A stretch of DNA of 64,000 nucleotides from Cyprinodon diabolis (Eukaryota; Chordata; Actinopteri; Cyprinodontiformes; Cyprinodontidae), in contig CM060080.1 in the NCBI GenBank assembly GCA_030533445.1, positions 37,276,380 to 37,340,379 of the forward strand. The letters are read 5' to 3'. Of the stretch, positions 1 to 12,515 are shown piece by piece. The number at the start of each line of letters is the position of its first letter. Positions within the stretch are counted from its first letter, which is position 1. Both the position numbers and the translations under genes were made by a program. The notes under the pieces are model-generated. The model had not been told where the DNA came from. It worked only from the letters and a program-made list of their open reading frames with translations, and made no database searches.

Positions 1-3000
1 AGGGAAGATAAATTAAAGCCTTTCATTTCTGTTTCCCAAGTTATTCCTGTTTAACAGATTTACCAACTGACCACAAAGCCTTTATTTTTAAAGATTTTAC
101 AAAGATACCAAATCACCATATTTGGTCAAAATACCATCATGCTCAGGAATAAAAGCTGAGCTTATTTCTAATGAAGTTCTGTTGCTCAATAGAATCTTTT
201 AACACATTAAGTTTGCACCTAATTATATTTTTTATCTTATTATTTTTTCAGTATCAAACAACCCAGCATAAGCAAAGCAAATACTGACTTTATAAAATGA
301 CCTTTGTAAACAAAGCTCTGGTGTTAGTTGAGAAAACACATCAGAACAACAGGTTTCATTTTACAGGTAAATCTGAGCATTGTTAAAATGAGATATTAGT
401 CATCTTAGATGAGAGATTTTTATTTTCTGTTCCCACTTATTAGAAATTGATCAGAATATAATGAATTAAAGTTAGAATCATGTGGTGGCTTTCACTGTCT
501 GAGACGCTGTGACTCCCTTACAGTTAAGACGATGTGGATGATTACAGTATTTTGATCCTCATTGAATTTAAACACCAACATATGTAAAGCTTTAAACTGT
601 AAGAAAGTAAAAAAAAACTTTTAAGTTGTTTACATGATAATCCATTTTCTGTCTGCTATAAATTAAGATGTAAATGGCTTTATAAACCAAACGTGTTTTT
701 TTCGCTGACTAGTAAACTATCACTCATGCTAAGTAAAAAGGGATAAATGCTTTTTGCTTTTTTATGCACTTCAAATTTGGACTTACACAGCCACAGTTTA
801 CAAGTCACACAACAAGCCAATATAAAACATCTTAGAAATCTTTTTTTTTTCTCAGTGTTTCACAATATTCAGCTTTTCTGGTGTTTCTTCACCGGAAAGA
901 ATTGCACATCAGTGATGCTTTTCCCCCTTGAGGGTTTCATTGTGCTCCTTTTTTTTTTTAAAGCGCGTAGGTAATTTCTGTCATTAAAACATGTGTTTGT
1001 TCTTATTTTAACAGAATGGTGTTCTTTACCCATCCCTTCTGGGAATCAGTCCAAACCAATTAGTGAGTTTTATGGAAAAAAAAACCATTGCGAACACACG
1101 GAGGACACAAATTAAATCACTTGGCATCTAAAGGATCTTTGTACTTATCCATGTGATAAATATGACATTCGGGTTAGTCAGAGTTACCAAATCATACTAA
1201 CAAATACTAACAGATCCAGCTAGTAAAATTGTATTCAACTTGCATCTAATGTGATAGACCAATGTCATGACGTGGAGATAAAACAATACGGGGTTTTCAA
1301 CATTAAAAAATTGTGTGTATTTGTATAAGTCTCCAGTCAGTCAACACTTTGGAGAGCCTTTCACTGTAAGTTAAGGATTTTGGGGTATGTCTCCACTGGC
1401 TTTGCAGTTATAAAAGCTGACATTTCTACCCACTCTTTTTCCAAATGGATGGAAAATAAACATCAATGTTCAAGTTTTTCGACAGATTGTCAATTGAATT
1501 AAAGTTTGGTATTTGCCCGGCTCACAGATCTAAACCAGGGGTCTACAACCTTTACAATCCAAAGAGCCATTTTTGACTTCAGTTTGGCTAAATACATCTG
1601 ATTTAGAGCCAATAATTTTGCATGACCTTTAGAATAAAGACAACTGGTTTTTGAATGATGGAAAACAACATTTTACAAAAAGATGATGGATCCATTTTGT
1701 TTTCTAGGGAATGTTATTTGTGGAAAATTATGTACAAATTGGCTAGAAAACAAATATATCTTAAACTGTGAAATATTTCTTGTCTAAAACTTGCATTTGG
1801 TTCTTTTTTATTATAAGTCAAAGTCATTTAGAGTTGTTGTTGAAGATGCAAATAACTACCGTACTTGTACTCCATTCAATCATAGCTATAGCTGCATCTT
1901 TAGGGTCTTTCTCCTGTTTGAAATGAAACCTCCAAGAATAACGTCTTTTTCAGCTTTTAATATTTTTTCCACGATTGCACTATACTTGGCTCAATCTATC
2001 TCCTTATCCTCCTCAATCTGTTTCCCTGTCCATAAAAATTTATTTACCACAGCAAGATGGTGCAACCACTCTGTTTTCACTGCAGGGGTAATATGATGAC
2101 TTGCAGTGTTAGTTTTTACACCACCTTTTTACCACATTTGGCAAAAGTTTGGTTATGTCAATTCATTCCAATAAATTACTTTAAGGTTTATGGTGGTCCC
2201 CTTACAAAAAATGGGTTCTCTTTCAAGGCACTGTGTTTATAGTTGCAAATATATACTTTGATCTCAGAAGTATGCTTTACTATTATCATTTAAAACAATA
2301 AAATATTTTTTTTTGAATTAAATTCCATCTCTATAGAAATGTTTTTTTACTTTTCAATGCTCTAAAATTGCGCTGCACATAAATTTTAGAAAATGTTTAT
2401 GTTTTTTTTAAGAATAAAAAAACATTTAACTTTGTTAACAGTGTTTCCACCCCACCGACCCATCCTATTGGCCGACTTCTGCTGTCAGACTCCCGTCTTC
2501 TCTGCTTGTGTTTCAGTTCAGCACTGATATAAGCATATCAGCTTTCCGACGTTTACTGCGCCATCACTCGCTTCTTGTCTCTGCCAGCCTAGCTTATTGT
2601 TGTTTGACTAGCTGTCAGCCAAAGAAGCTGCGCTTGCCAGCCAAGTGTCAGTCTCTTCCGTGTGTGAGCATAGTTTTTAGTGCAAGCTAAAACAACACGC
2701 TTAAGAAAAATTCTAATGTGTCTGCAGGCTTCAACCAGGGGGGGTTCCTGCACACGTTCCTTCCCTTTACCGGTCTATCTTTTCAACAAATATGAAGTCT
2801 CACACACACCTGCTCGACAGCCGCAGGCGAAGGGACTGCCCCCGAAGACACTCATCATAACTTCATCTGGTAGAAGCTTAAATCGAGCCACGTTGGTATT
2901 TGACAGCTTTCCTTAATGTGGGAGTTTTCTTCGCGCCAAACTAAAACGGCCGCCGGTTTTTTGCTCAGGGGCATGTTGTGACAGACGAACAACTGTGTCT

Positions 3001-5189
3001 TGTAGGCTGATGAAATCGTAGATGCTTAAGCTGCCCATTCTGTAATGAAGTGCTCAGTGTAGATGTTTGTTTGGGGCCTGACAGCTTGCAACATGCGTAC
3101 CAAAACTGCCGGTAGCTAGGCAACAAAGCCACCCTTTACCTGAATTCCCTGCACATCTCGAGCATCATAAATCAGCAAGATGCTCAGTCTTGATATGAAA
3201 TGTTTCACCTCAGTGGCTCCACTTTGACAAACCTGCAATCTGCGTGCAGCTCTGCCTGTGTTTTCCAATGCAAACACATTCGGTGATTAATGTGTGCTAA
3301 AATCTGCCCCAGTGAGGGTGCATGCATACACAAAGACATGTTGGGGTTTTTCTCTGCTGATTTTTTTCCTTTTCTCCTCTATTTTAGAGGTTTTGCTCAC
3401 CTGTCTGGTCAATGTTGTTGTTTCAAGGCATTAGGAAAACACTCTGGCTGTCGTCAGCTTCTTTTAAAAGTGCTCACTGAGCAGAAGCACGCATGGAGCT
3501 CTGTTTTCAGCCAGTGTCAACATTCTCTGCTCTGTGTTACTCTGCAAAACGGGGCTGTCTTGTTTCTGATTGCATGTGGAGAAGTAAAGATAACCATATG
3601 ACACTGAAGTCAGGCTCAACATAATTAATTATAAACACGTGTCGGCCTCTATTTTCAAAACTACATCTTAGACCATAAACCTGAGCAGCAAGGGTCTTTT
3701 TAAAAACTTGATTGTTTTTGTACATCTTATAATATTTTCTATAACTAGGTTGAATTCTAATGTTTTATGTCGAAGAAAGCCATTTCTTGTCTTTTTCTGA
3801 AGTAAAGAGAAATGTTTTGTTAAACATGCAACTCTCTCCTGCAAGTGAAAGTCATTTGCTGTTGGTGTTAGACTGTCTTTGCTAGAAGGACGGCTGTGAT
3901 GGCCAGCCTCTGCGATGTGGTTCACATACGGTCAAACACTGCGACCGTGAGCAACGGTCCGTGACCACTGGATGCGGGGAGGGGTGCTTTCCAAGTCAAA
4001 TCAGCTCCTGCATTGGGAGGACTTGTTGACACTGCAACGCAAAGGGACTGTTTATGCTGCAACACAGGACGGACAGTGAAAAAAAAAAAAAGTGAAACAC
4101 CTCCTAAGTTCCCTGAGCGCTAACATAGGAGGAAGAGAAAGAGAGCAGGTGAGCAGCTTTATCAAGAGATCAATCTACACCTCTACGCTGGAGCTCAGTT
4201 TGTTTAAAACTCTGGTTTTCACTGCAGGGCTAGACGAGGCTTGCCAGACTCACCGAATAATTTATTGCTACACACTTTCCTCTTCTTCGAAACTTGCATA
4301 AAGTGTTTCTTTTTTGTGTCTATCTACAAAAAAAAAATAATAACTTGCTTTCCTTAAGTAATGAACGTGGAAATGGGCCTCCACCAAAACAGACCCCGGT
4401 CGGCCCCTGGTATCTGCCTCATCCTTTATCAATGTGCCTCCAACAGCTTTCAGCAAACATTCCTTACATATAGCCTAAAATGCTCATTTCATTTTCAATT
4501 GCCAAAAGCTGACATTTATGAATTAAAATGAAAGTTCCAAATGATAACATCAGAGTTTAATTTCGAAGACTCTCCTGCTTTATTGGTTCCAGGATTTTGT
4601 AAAGTTATGTTGCCAAAATGTTTATATATAATTATTAGTAGACTTTTAAATGAAAAATATACGGCTAGGTCTAGAATTATTCATACACAGATTTTTGTTC
4701 ATAGTAACTGTCTTATTTGAACAACAGAGCCTTACAATGGAATAAATATGAATGGTTGTTAGGAGCAAATTTAAATTTAATAGGAAATTTGGTGGGAACC
4801 ATAAATAAGGGTGACGGCAAGGAAAGATAAAATCGTGAAAACACTGGTTGGAAAATGCAAGCCTGCCCCCCATAGAAGGGATCCGCTTGCTGTACTTTTG
4901 ATCCTATATACAAAATTTGACAAGTGATAATAATTCTTAAAACTCAAATTTAAAGTTGATTTTTTTTTCTAAAACAATACTCCTTTCTAAATGTTTTAAT
5001 GTCTTTTGAGAGGTACTCATCTAATTTCTTATGAGAAAAAAAAACTACTTGGTTGGGTGAGAACAAATTAAAATCCTAATCTGAATTATTGTTGGTACTT
5101 GGCAATATATTTTCTATGATTTTAATCTGTTTGGGAACATTTTTCCTTTCAGAATAACTGTTCTTAGTGGAATTCTTTGTATTTTCTTC
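1..5189. other. Gene-free left flank beyond the pax9 3' end
   Basis: No exon is recognised on either strand. In other vertebrates slc25a21 converges on pax9 from this side; no conserved mitochondrial-carrier motif was found. Most of the region is AT-rich. The parts at 2450-3250 and 3880-4080 are less AT-rich and unexplained. Confidence 0.6.
1536..2250. mobile_element. Probable hAT-type element fragment (left end)
   Basis: It begins CAGGGGTCTACAACCTTTAC followed by AAAGAGCCATTTTTG, a terminal motif widely seen in fish hAT-type non-autonomous repeats (the CAGGGGTC...GACCCCTG class). No matching right terminus was found, so the right boundary given is a guess and the copy is probably truncated. 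Confidence 0.4.
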
Positions 5190-6259
5190 ACAGATTTATT
5201 GTCTTACACTAAAATAAAGGGCATAAATAATACTTCTGTGAGTACTGTTTTACTGGCCACTGCGGCTCTATGCGGTTATGAACTCTGTGCACTCCAAGGC
5301 TTTCTGATGAACTGCCCAATGAGGCATGACACATGGAAATCAAAAACGCAGACTTTGTAAGGGCGTGCTTGTCTCTTTTTTTTTTTTTTTTTTTTTTTTT
5401 TGTTTATGGAAAGCAGCTTCCTAATCATGGAAATCAGGACGGAATACCCTGACTTTAGCAAAGAAGAGATAAGTGAAGCTGAAAAACATCTTCACTGTGA
5501 TCATTTGTACCATACATCATCATAATTCATCCCTCCCTCCAAAAATACCCAATAAATCCCCAGGGGAAAATCAGTAAACAGCCAAACAATTTAATAAGAT
5601 ACATTCAGTTTCATTGTGCAACATTTGTCAATTGATAATGCTCTGCAACATAATTCCAATTCTGTCCAAATGCGCATGGAAACTCCCATGCAGTTTGCAA
5701 CACTAATTGCACTTCATTCAACGTACCTTAATCTAATAAATAAGACTTCTTTGTGGAGCTCTCTGGCTACACTTTTAGTGAAGTGGGAAAAGTAATGCTC
5801 CATTTTCATGAACAAAAATAGCATACAAACTTAAAAAAAAGCAATAGTATTAAACAAGCACCCTGAAACACTAATGCAAAGTGTTTTCCCTTAGGTTGAT
5901 TGTATATTTCTGAAGTTGTACATTACCCCGTTTTTTGCCCAAAGAGTCTGAGAGGAATAGTGTTGAAGAGTGGAGTGGTGGTCACACACCAGTCCCTTCA
6001 GAACACCTGTTCTGCAAGTGCTTTTAGACAACAAGTTTGTTGTATTGACCGTTCACTCCCTGCGAGTCTTTAGTCTCGCTGTGCTGAGGGTTGGAGGGGG
6101 AGCGTCCTGCACTCAGTGGAGCAAATTACAGTTCTGAGTCCTTTAAAGAGAAGGGGCAGTGGAAACCAAATGATGTGACGTGAAGTCTCCTCTCATGTCC
6201 TGTCGACTCGCCCCCTTCTATTCTTTCCCCTCATCCATCTCCAGTCCTTGGAGGGGACC
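5190..6259 (-). other. pax9: pax9 3' untranslated and downstream region
   Basis: This is non-coding sequence after the pax9 stop. Possible poly(A) signals on the minus strand are ATTAAA (5595-5590) and AATAAA (5200-5195), which would give a 3' UTR of about 0.67 or 1.06 kb; neither can be chosen from sequence alone. A 26-base T run lies at 5376-5401. The stretch 5590-5800 is free of simple repeats, with balanced composition and several TAAT and ATTGA motifs, so it could be a conserved UTR or enhancer element. Confidence 0.5.
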
Positions 6260-6514
6260 TCAGAGTGCCGACGCGGCGACGGGGTGGATGGCGTCACGGC
6301 TTGCGGCCATGCTCTTGAAGGCAAGAGGGGCAGCGAGGTCACAGCTGTGGGGAGATAGAGCACTGCCACTGGCCGGCTGCCATGTGGGTCCGGTCACATA
6401 AGCCGACGTGGTGGCGCTGTACCCCATGTAGGGTGACACTTGGGTGGGAGGGTGGTAGGGAGGGATGCTGGGCGCTGTGACATAGCTGTTCACTGTGGGC
6501 AATCCACTCGGCGT
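6260..6514 (-). CDS. pax9: pax9 last coding exon (C-terminal tail and stop)
   Basis: The exon starts after the acceptor TTATTCCAG (AG at 6516-6515) and ends at TGA (6262-6260). It encodes 84 residues beginning [12 protein letters not shown], with the Pax9 transactivation-tail signatures [26 protein letters not shown] and the terminal ASAL. The preceding intron is about 3.4 kb. Confidence 0.95.
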   Translation of the reverse strand, partial: TPSGLPTVNSYVTAPSIPPYHPPTQVSPYMGYSATTSAYVTGPTWQPASGSALSPHSCDLAAPLAFKSMAASRDAIHPVAASAL

Positions 6515-8079
6515 CTGGAATAAGAAGAAAATATCAAGATTAAATTTCACTATAGATCAAAAAGGACCATTTCAGTCAGATTTTTTTTTTATTTTTACTG
6601 TCCCCATGGGTCCTCTTTATTACTCACTTTCTTTAGATAAATGAAACAGATGTTATTTTGTGACAAAACTCCTTTTGAATTTTGATTAAATTAAGGTTTT
6701 GAGAGATCTTATGAAGAGGGCCCATCCCAGACAAGCACACACACACAATAGCTATAAAAAGCAAGCTGCAGAAAAAAGTGAAAGTCATGTTAGCTGAATT
6801 ATAAACAGCAGACCTTAATCCTAACTTCACAGCCACCACATAAAAATCCCATTTTCCCAATTTTGATGAAAGTAAGGATGATCAATTATGCGCACTCATG
6901 CTCCTGGCACACATTAAAGGAGTGTAACAACCATACATGCATGGCTGCTCTGTTTTTTTCCAACTCTGAAAGTGGACATTTGTCCATCAGTGTCCACATA
7001 CTACGCCAGATGATGGAGAAACGGGGATGCCACAAAACAGATGTCATGATAGATTAAGGGGATGGGGGGGGGGGGCAGGAGGAGAGGAAATATGAAAGAG
7101 GATAAGGAAAGGGAGGGCTTTGCAGAAGGAACTGGCACAGGAACAGGATTTAACTGGAGGATTTCACATTTGGATCATAGAGGCAGAATTTCTTCTCATG
7201 GGTGGTCTGCTGGTGCTAGACCAAATGTTTTTTTTACTTCATACATTTAGGAAATTCCCTGCATTTACATGCTTGTCTAATATGGTTCAAATAATATACA
7301 TTTTTGAAAATATCTAATTTAGAGTTATACATGGGATTTTTCTAGCTATTAAAATGCATTTAGGTTTTGAAAATTTACTTTTTTTATTAACAGATTTCCT
7401 TTCATACATTTTTCCAATGGATCAAAGAGAAACAAGGTATCTCCCCTCCCATAATATGTTGCTGCACAGTGCTGGTCAGCTGGCTGAAATTAATTCAATT
7501 TTTTTGTCATTCTTATAAGAAAGAATAAGTTCTTATTTAAAGTTTTATTAAAAACAAAAAAAACAGCAGCAGTTCTTTTGTGAAAATTAAACTAGCACAC
7601 CCCGCAGCTTTTCATTTAGTAACGCTGGTAAAAAAAAAAATTTGCCTAGATAAAAGTACCATTTCTGCAAAGCAGTAGACTGAAAGGTAATCTACCTAAG
7701 CAGATATCTACAGTTATTAACCTGCTAGTATCCAACTTCTATATTTGTGTTTCTCCACAATGAGCGGAATGACCCAAAGTGAAAATATTTAATGCAGACA
7801 GCAGCAGAAACAACATGGATATTTATTCTATTTCCATTTACTTTGTATTGAAACGGCAATTAATACATATTTTTATACAATCATAAAACATGTAAATATC
7901 AATGTTATGTTTAAAGCAGTGTTTTTTTTGTTTGTTTTTTTTGCTTCCGGTTTCAAGTAAAATTAAACATTTTTATGACTATTATGGCACTTAAGTAGTT
8001 AACTTTTTTGTTTTTCAAACACATTACACACTGGTTAGATTGCATAATCTACTAGCTTTGCTTAATTTCTTTTTAATTT

Positions 8080-8163
<84 letters not shown>

Positions 8164-11100
8164 ATTATAGGTAACTGGACTAAAAACACCACTGTAAAAA
8201 CAATAAATGTAATGTGTTTTTTTTTTGTTAAGGTCTCAATTCTTAAACATTTTTTAGGGGGTGGACGCAAACAGTTCCCTTTGTTTTGCACCTTTTTCAC
8301 ACGTTATCCTAGTTCCAGCTTGATTTGTCCTCTAATCAGTCTAGGTGATGCTCTCGGTTTCCGTGGATACATCTGTCCATCTGTGATGAGCACGCGCGGG
8401 TCATGTGTTCCTACTGCAGCCTTTGGCCATCAGTCCTTTTTGGCTCTCAGTTATTTTTGTCCAATCCGGCCTGCTGATATTCGAGCTAAAAATAAATGGC
8501 CGTACTGTCCTCTAAAGGCTTTAACGATTTATTTGTTGTTGTCGTTTGTTTTTTAAGAACCAGTGGAATTAAACATAAATCCAGCAGCTTTAAATCTAGA
8601 AAGGTGTTTGTAACATAGTAAGAAACATGTAAGAACATGTTTCCATTCTTCTAACAGCAGATAGCCATCTCCACGGGCTTTATGTGTCCTATTTTTCACC
8701 ACATATTAAACACCTAGCGTTTTTAATGCCTGCTTTCCTAATTCGTTTTTATTTTTTTAATTTTTGCGTAGCAGTCTATCAAGCGCCGTATTTTTTTTTT
8801 TTTTTTTTTTCGGAGAGCGCTTAAAGCGACAGCACCACCTAGATTTACTACACACAGCCTGAAAAATCCTCCACTGATAGAATGGGACCATCAATCACAC
8901 TTGATGGGCATTTCTAGGTTTTTGCGCTTCTTGGCAAATTGAAAGAGAAGTGGAAAACACGCATCCCCGCACACAACCACTCAGAAGAGTCTGTTTTGTT
9001 ATTTTTACATTAAATGTAAATGTTAATTTCTATAAAATTAAAATCGGCTATGGCGAAACAAACCCTTAGAGGAAAATCAAATTGTTAGTATTTTCTATGT
9101 TAAGGAAACGCATTACAATTAAAAATAAATGGCTTACGTTTAAAAAATTGACTTCATTTTGGTAGTGTCTACAGAGTCAGTTATTTTGTAAAAGCATCTT
9201 AACGCGTATTTTTGGCTCTATAACTTGTGTTCAGTTATAAAAACACTTATTCGAAAAAGTTGTAATTAAACATTATTTAAATGTTTTTCCCCCACAGCGA
9301 CATTTATTCTAGTATGAGTATATTTTATGCAGAATCTTAAAATATAGTGGTGTATATCATACAAACCCATACAGCATGCTTCTGAAAAAAAATCATTGCA
9401 ACTTTATGAGCAGTGTTGTTGCATCTCTTATATAGGCCTAGTTGTTTTTTGTTTTTTAGGTTTTGAAGCAAATGTTGATCCCATGAACAGCTCAAATATC
9501 TAATGTTGCTTTAAATTACTCACGTTAAATCAACTAATTTGCATATTCGAATAATTGACCAGAAAATCTAAAAATATTACGAAGTACTTTTGGTATTTTT
9601 TTTTTTTTTTTTTTAGGGCTGGAAATAAATTGCAATTCAATCTGATACCAGAATATTATTTTATAAAAATCTGACTTTTCATTTGCTAAATAACGAGCTG
9701 CAGAACCAACAGAAAAAGCTGCTTATAATATGAAAATAAATATCCTGGAAAGCACAATGTCTGTGCCAACCTGCAGGTTTGTTGCTCATTTAAAAGGGGG
9801 ATATTTCCAAGCCAAAGGCCTATATTTATCTAAATGAATAAAAATGAAAATTGCTATAAATGATATGGGAAAAATCTGAATAAAGTTACTGATTAAAAAT
9901 GAGACATTTCCAAATTTTACCTGTGTGTATTTTGCTTCGTGGGGTTCTAAATGCGCCTTATCCATGCCATTGACTAGTGCAGAGGTTGCTGGTGGGAAAT
10001 TACTCCTGTTTATAGCGCTCCATTCTTCTAGTTTGGTGCTGGGAAAGGATGGACTGTCACTAACTGGGGGAGGTAAAAGAGAAAAAAGAAGAACAGGACA
10101 GTCAGGAAGGGCGTTTAAAGAAAAATTCGGGAGAAAGAGAAAAATAGCGGCCCAGGTCGCTTCTACTCTTGCATTCATCAGCCGCAGGTTAGCCAGGTTG
10201 CTGTAGACAATAAACCCCGTGACATTTTGCACTGAACCGTGCGCATTCGCCATTTCTACGCACCAATGCTACAATAAATCTACGCACATTGGGATGCGTA
10301 AAAATTGAAAATATAGCGTTCAACAAAAAAAAATCTGCTTTTGTTTTTACATGTTAATATTTTTGAACTCTAAATCTGATACTTCTACAACTATTAATTT
10401 AACACGTTAAGATAAATGGAACGCGTGTTAATTGGAGCAACTGAAATAATAGCTAATTTATGTGTATAATTTTTATTTCTCTTATTTGTTCATACTTGTG
10501 AAGATGTGCTGGAGTTTTTTGGGTTATTTATGAAGATAAGATTATTATACAGGATGTAAGCGAATCAATTCATCAAATTCCATTGCTTGATACTTCCAGA
10601 GTTTATGGCTGGAAGAGAAACCCTATAAAACAGTTAAACAAAAATTATGATTTAGACGCTGAAAAAATGTCTTCATTTCTTTTAATCAATCTCAGCAGTT
10701 TTGCATTTGTTGCTCGCAGTGGATAGTTTAATACATGCGTATTTAAAAAAAAAAAAAAAAAGCTCCCTGCCTATTTAAACACCCTCCATAAGTTCTAAAT
10801 CCACTTTTAAAGCTTTTTAAATGGCGAAATCGGTGCAAAAAAAAAAGTTAAAAAGCTGCAGCCATCTGCAAGTTATTTGGAAAAGCATAAATTGTTTAGA
10901 AAGGCAGCCTTTCAAAACACAATCCTCCCCCTGTGAGTTCTAGCGGATATATCTGCCTCGCATTTTGTCTCGTTTAGGTCGCTTAAGTTACAGATATACA
11001 TTGTTAGTGTGGTGGAAGTGTAGAGGAGCCCGGAACCTTGACAGCACTTCCCCTCCTGCCCCTGGTAAACAAGCTGCTGAGCCCGAGCCCACCATTAACA

Positions 11101-12115
11101 CTGATTTATGCCGGATCCTGTTTCACTGTTTCCAAAACATCTGCGGTCGTGTTGAGGAGGGGAGGCAAAGTCATCTGGGCCTTTTACCTGCATGTGTCAC
11201 ACAAACTGGACTCTCTTGGCCAAATAACACCAAACATATTCTGACACACTTCATCTGAAAGCTAATGTCATCTGTTTCATGTTCAGCAGCCATTTCATAT
11301 CAAGATCAACTCACTGCACGGTACATATTAGGCCTGTTTTTAACAGCTGCTTTGGAAATTACACACATAGGCAGGCTAAAAGTAGCTTAAAAAGTGCTGA
11401 AATGAGTGGCTGTAGCCCCGTGCGCAGCCTTGCTTACTTTGTTGCTCTGTGATAGATCGAATCCCCAGAATATCTGTGACAGAGTGCGAGGAGGGCCATA
11501 TCCTGTGCATGGCCATGTGTCCGGGAAGGGTGGGCATGCCAGGGGGATTGGGCACTTTGGACGCAGGGTACGAGTACAAATGGTTGTAGGATAATGAAGG
11601 CTGAGGCGGCGGGTGAGGTGCCTGCTTGCCCGACTCGTACTGGCTCTGCTGCGCCAGGTTTCCGATCTTGTTCCGCAGGATCCGGCTGATGGAGCTCACG
11701 GAGGGCAGGTTGAATTTATCGCACACTCCGTCCGCTAGCAACCTGTCCCGGATCTCCCAGGCGAAAATCCCAGGGTCCCGTTGCTTGTAAGTCCGTATAT
11801 GCTTGACGACTGTGGGCGTGGTGACCCGCGGCTTGCTGCCCCCGATGGCCCCCGGCAGGATGGAGCCGGTTTCGTTGTAGCGGGCCAGGATCTTGCTCAC
11901 GCAGCCGTGGGAGACGCGCAGCTGGCGGCTGATGTCGCACGGCCGGATCCCGAGCTGGGCCAGCTCTACGATCCGGAGGCGGATCGCGTTGGGGAGAGGT
12001 CGGCCGTTCACGAAGACACCGCCGAGCTGGTTAACCTCACCGAAGGCCGGTTCTGGTGTGGAAATCAAGCAGAACAGAAGGCAGTGAGACGCAACGTCAA
12101 GGCCCATCTCACACA

Positions 12116-12170
<55 letters not shown>

Positions 12171-12515
12171 CTCATATGATGGAAGCGATTTCTCACAATC
12201 TGATTTCGGTTTAAACTAATGAAGCAGATAAAAGTTTTTTTCCACTTATAAACTTTTTTTTTATAGCTGCTTAAAATAAACCAAAAAGAATATTTATGCT
12301 TTCTTCTTTGAAAACTTCTCGCTTCATAAGAAGCTTTGCGAGGTGTTTGCTTAAATAAAAACAGTCTAAACGCCACGCAGATGTTTGGAAATCTGTTTTC
12401 CTAGTTTTCCTGAAACTACAACAGCATTCTCTCTATATTTTAAGACCTCATAGTGACCGAATCCCGCATCCTCCCGTCAAGACACGGGATAAAAATGAGA
12501 GCTGAACTCACCCAT
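6260..12515 (-). CDS. pax9: Paired-box transcription factor Pax9 (whole coding span, four exons)
   Basis: Coding exons on the minus strand are 12515-12512, 12052-11438, 10063-9921 and 6514-6260. They join in frame to 338 residues, against 341 in human PAX9. The paired domain lies at about residues 4-131 and starts with [20 protein letters not shown]. The octapeptide HSVTDILG at 191-198 is the Groucho-binding type motif. There is no homeodomain, as expected for the Pax1/Pax9 subgroup. The tail ends in ASAL, as in PAX9, and is too short for Pax1. All introns are GT-AG. Pax9 is a nuclear DNA-binding regulator of pharyngeal pouch, tooth and sclerotome development. The nkx2.9 and nkx2.1 neighbours independently support pax9 over pax1, which sits beside nkx2.2 and nkx2.4. 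Confidence is high; only UTR limits are unknown. Confidence 0.97.
6515..9920 (-). other. pax9: pax9 intron 3 (3.4 kb)
   Basis: The intron has donor GTAAAA and acceptor TTCCAG. It holds a perfect TA microsatellite (8083-8158), several T runs and, at about 8815-8960, a repeat-free GC-balanced block that stands out from the AT-rich surroundings and may be an intronic enhancer. No additional coding exon is seen. Confidence 0.7.
8083..8158. repeat. (TA)38 microsatellite
   Basis: An uninterrupted TA repeat inside pax9 intron 3. It generates a spurious alternating I-Y reading frame. Confidence 0.98.
9921..10063 (-). CDS. pax9: pax9 coding exon 3
   Basis: The 143-base exon follows the acceptor CTCCCCCAG (AG at 10065-10064) and ends ACACAG before the donor GTAAAA (from 9920). 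The split codon A+TT gives I, so the junction reads [20 protein letters not shown], which aligns with the human ITDQVSDSSPY...KVEEW region. It contains the conserved pattern N-F-P-x-A-x-x-x-x-V-N-G, then EAKY near the end. It ends in phase 0. Confidence 0.93.
10064..11437 (-). other. pax9: pax9 intron 2 (1.37 kb)
   Basis: This is a GT-AG intron between the paired-domain exon and exon 3. It is mostly AT-rich. The part at 10900-11300 is denser in GC and lacks simple repeats; it could hold a regulatory element. No coding signal is seen. Confidence 0.7.
11438..12052 (-). CDS. pax9: pax9 coding exon 2 (paired domain and octapeptide)
   Basis: The 615-base exon begins after the acceptor CACACCAG (AG at 12054-12053) and ends at the donor GTAAGC (from 11437). 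It encodes the complete paired domain, including both helix-turn-helix halves ([20 protein letters not shown] and the later [15 protein letters not shown]), and then the octapeptide HSVTDILG. Entry and exit are both phase 1. Reading-frame extension beyond 11438 runs into intron and should not be included. Base composition is far more GC-rich than the flanks. Confidence 0.96.
12053..12511 (-). other. pax9: pax9 intron 1 (459 bases) with UG repeat
   Basis: This intron sits between the start-codon exon and the paired-domain exon, with GTGAGT and CACACCAG splice sites. In the transcript it carries (UG)26 at 12169-12118, ending about 65 bases before the 3' splice site. Confidence 0.8.
12118..12169. 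repeat. (CA)26 dinucleotide microsatellite in pax9 intron 1
   Basis: A pure CA repeat on the plus strand (UG in the pax9 transcript), with imperfect CA units extending to 12110. It is probably length-polymorphic. Confidence 0.97.
12512..12515 (-). CDS. pax9: pax9 coding exon 1 (start codon plus one base)
   Basis: The coding part is only ATG plus G, followed by the donor GTGAGT (12511-12506). Joined to AA at the next acceptor it gives ATG GAA CCG, i.e. M-E-P as in human PAX9. The initiation context is good, with A at -3 and G at +4. The rest of the exon upstream is 5' UTR. A gene finder would easily miss this segment and start inside exon 2 instead. Confidence 0.9.

Noticed and set aside
1..5189. 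slc25a21 3' exons expected beyond pax9
   Set aside because: No mitochondrial-carrier motif could be read in any frame; probably outside the window.
11781..12179. 132-codon open frame opposite the pax9 paired exon
   Set aside because: It is the antisense shadow of a GC-rich coding exon and runs into the CA repeat; no family motif.
6260..12515. pax1 instead of pax9
   Set aside because: Short tail ending ASAL, 338 residues, and linkage to nkx2.9 and nkx2.1 all indicate pax9.
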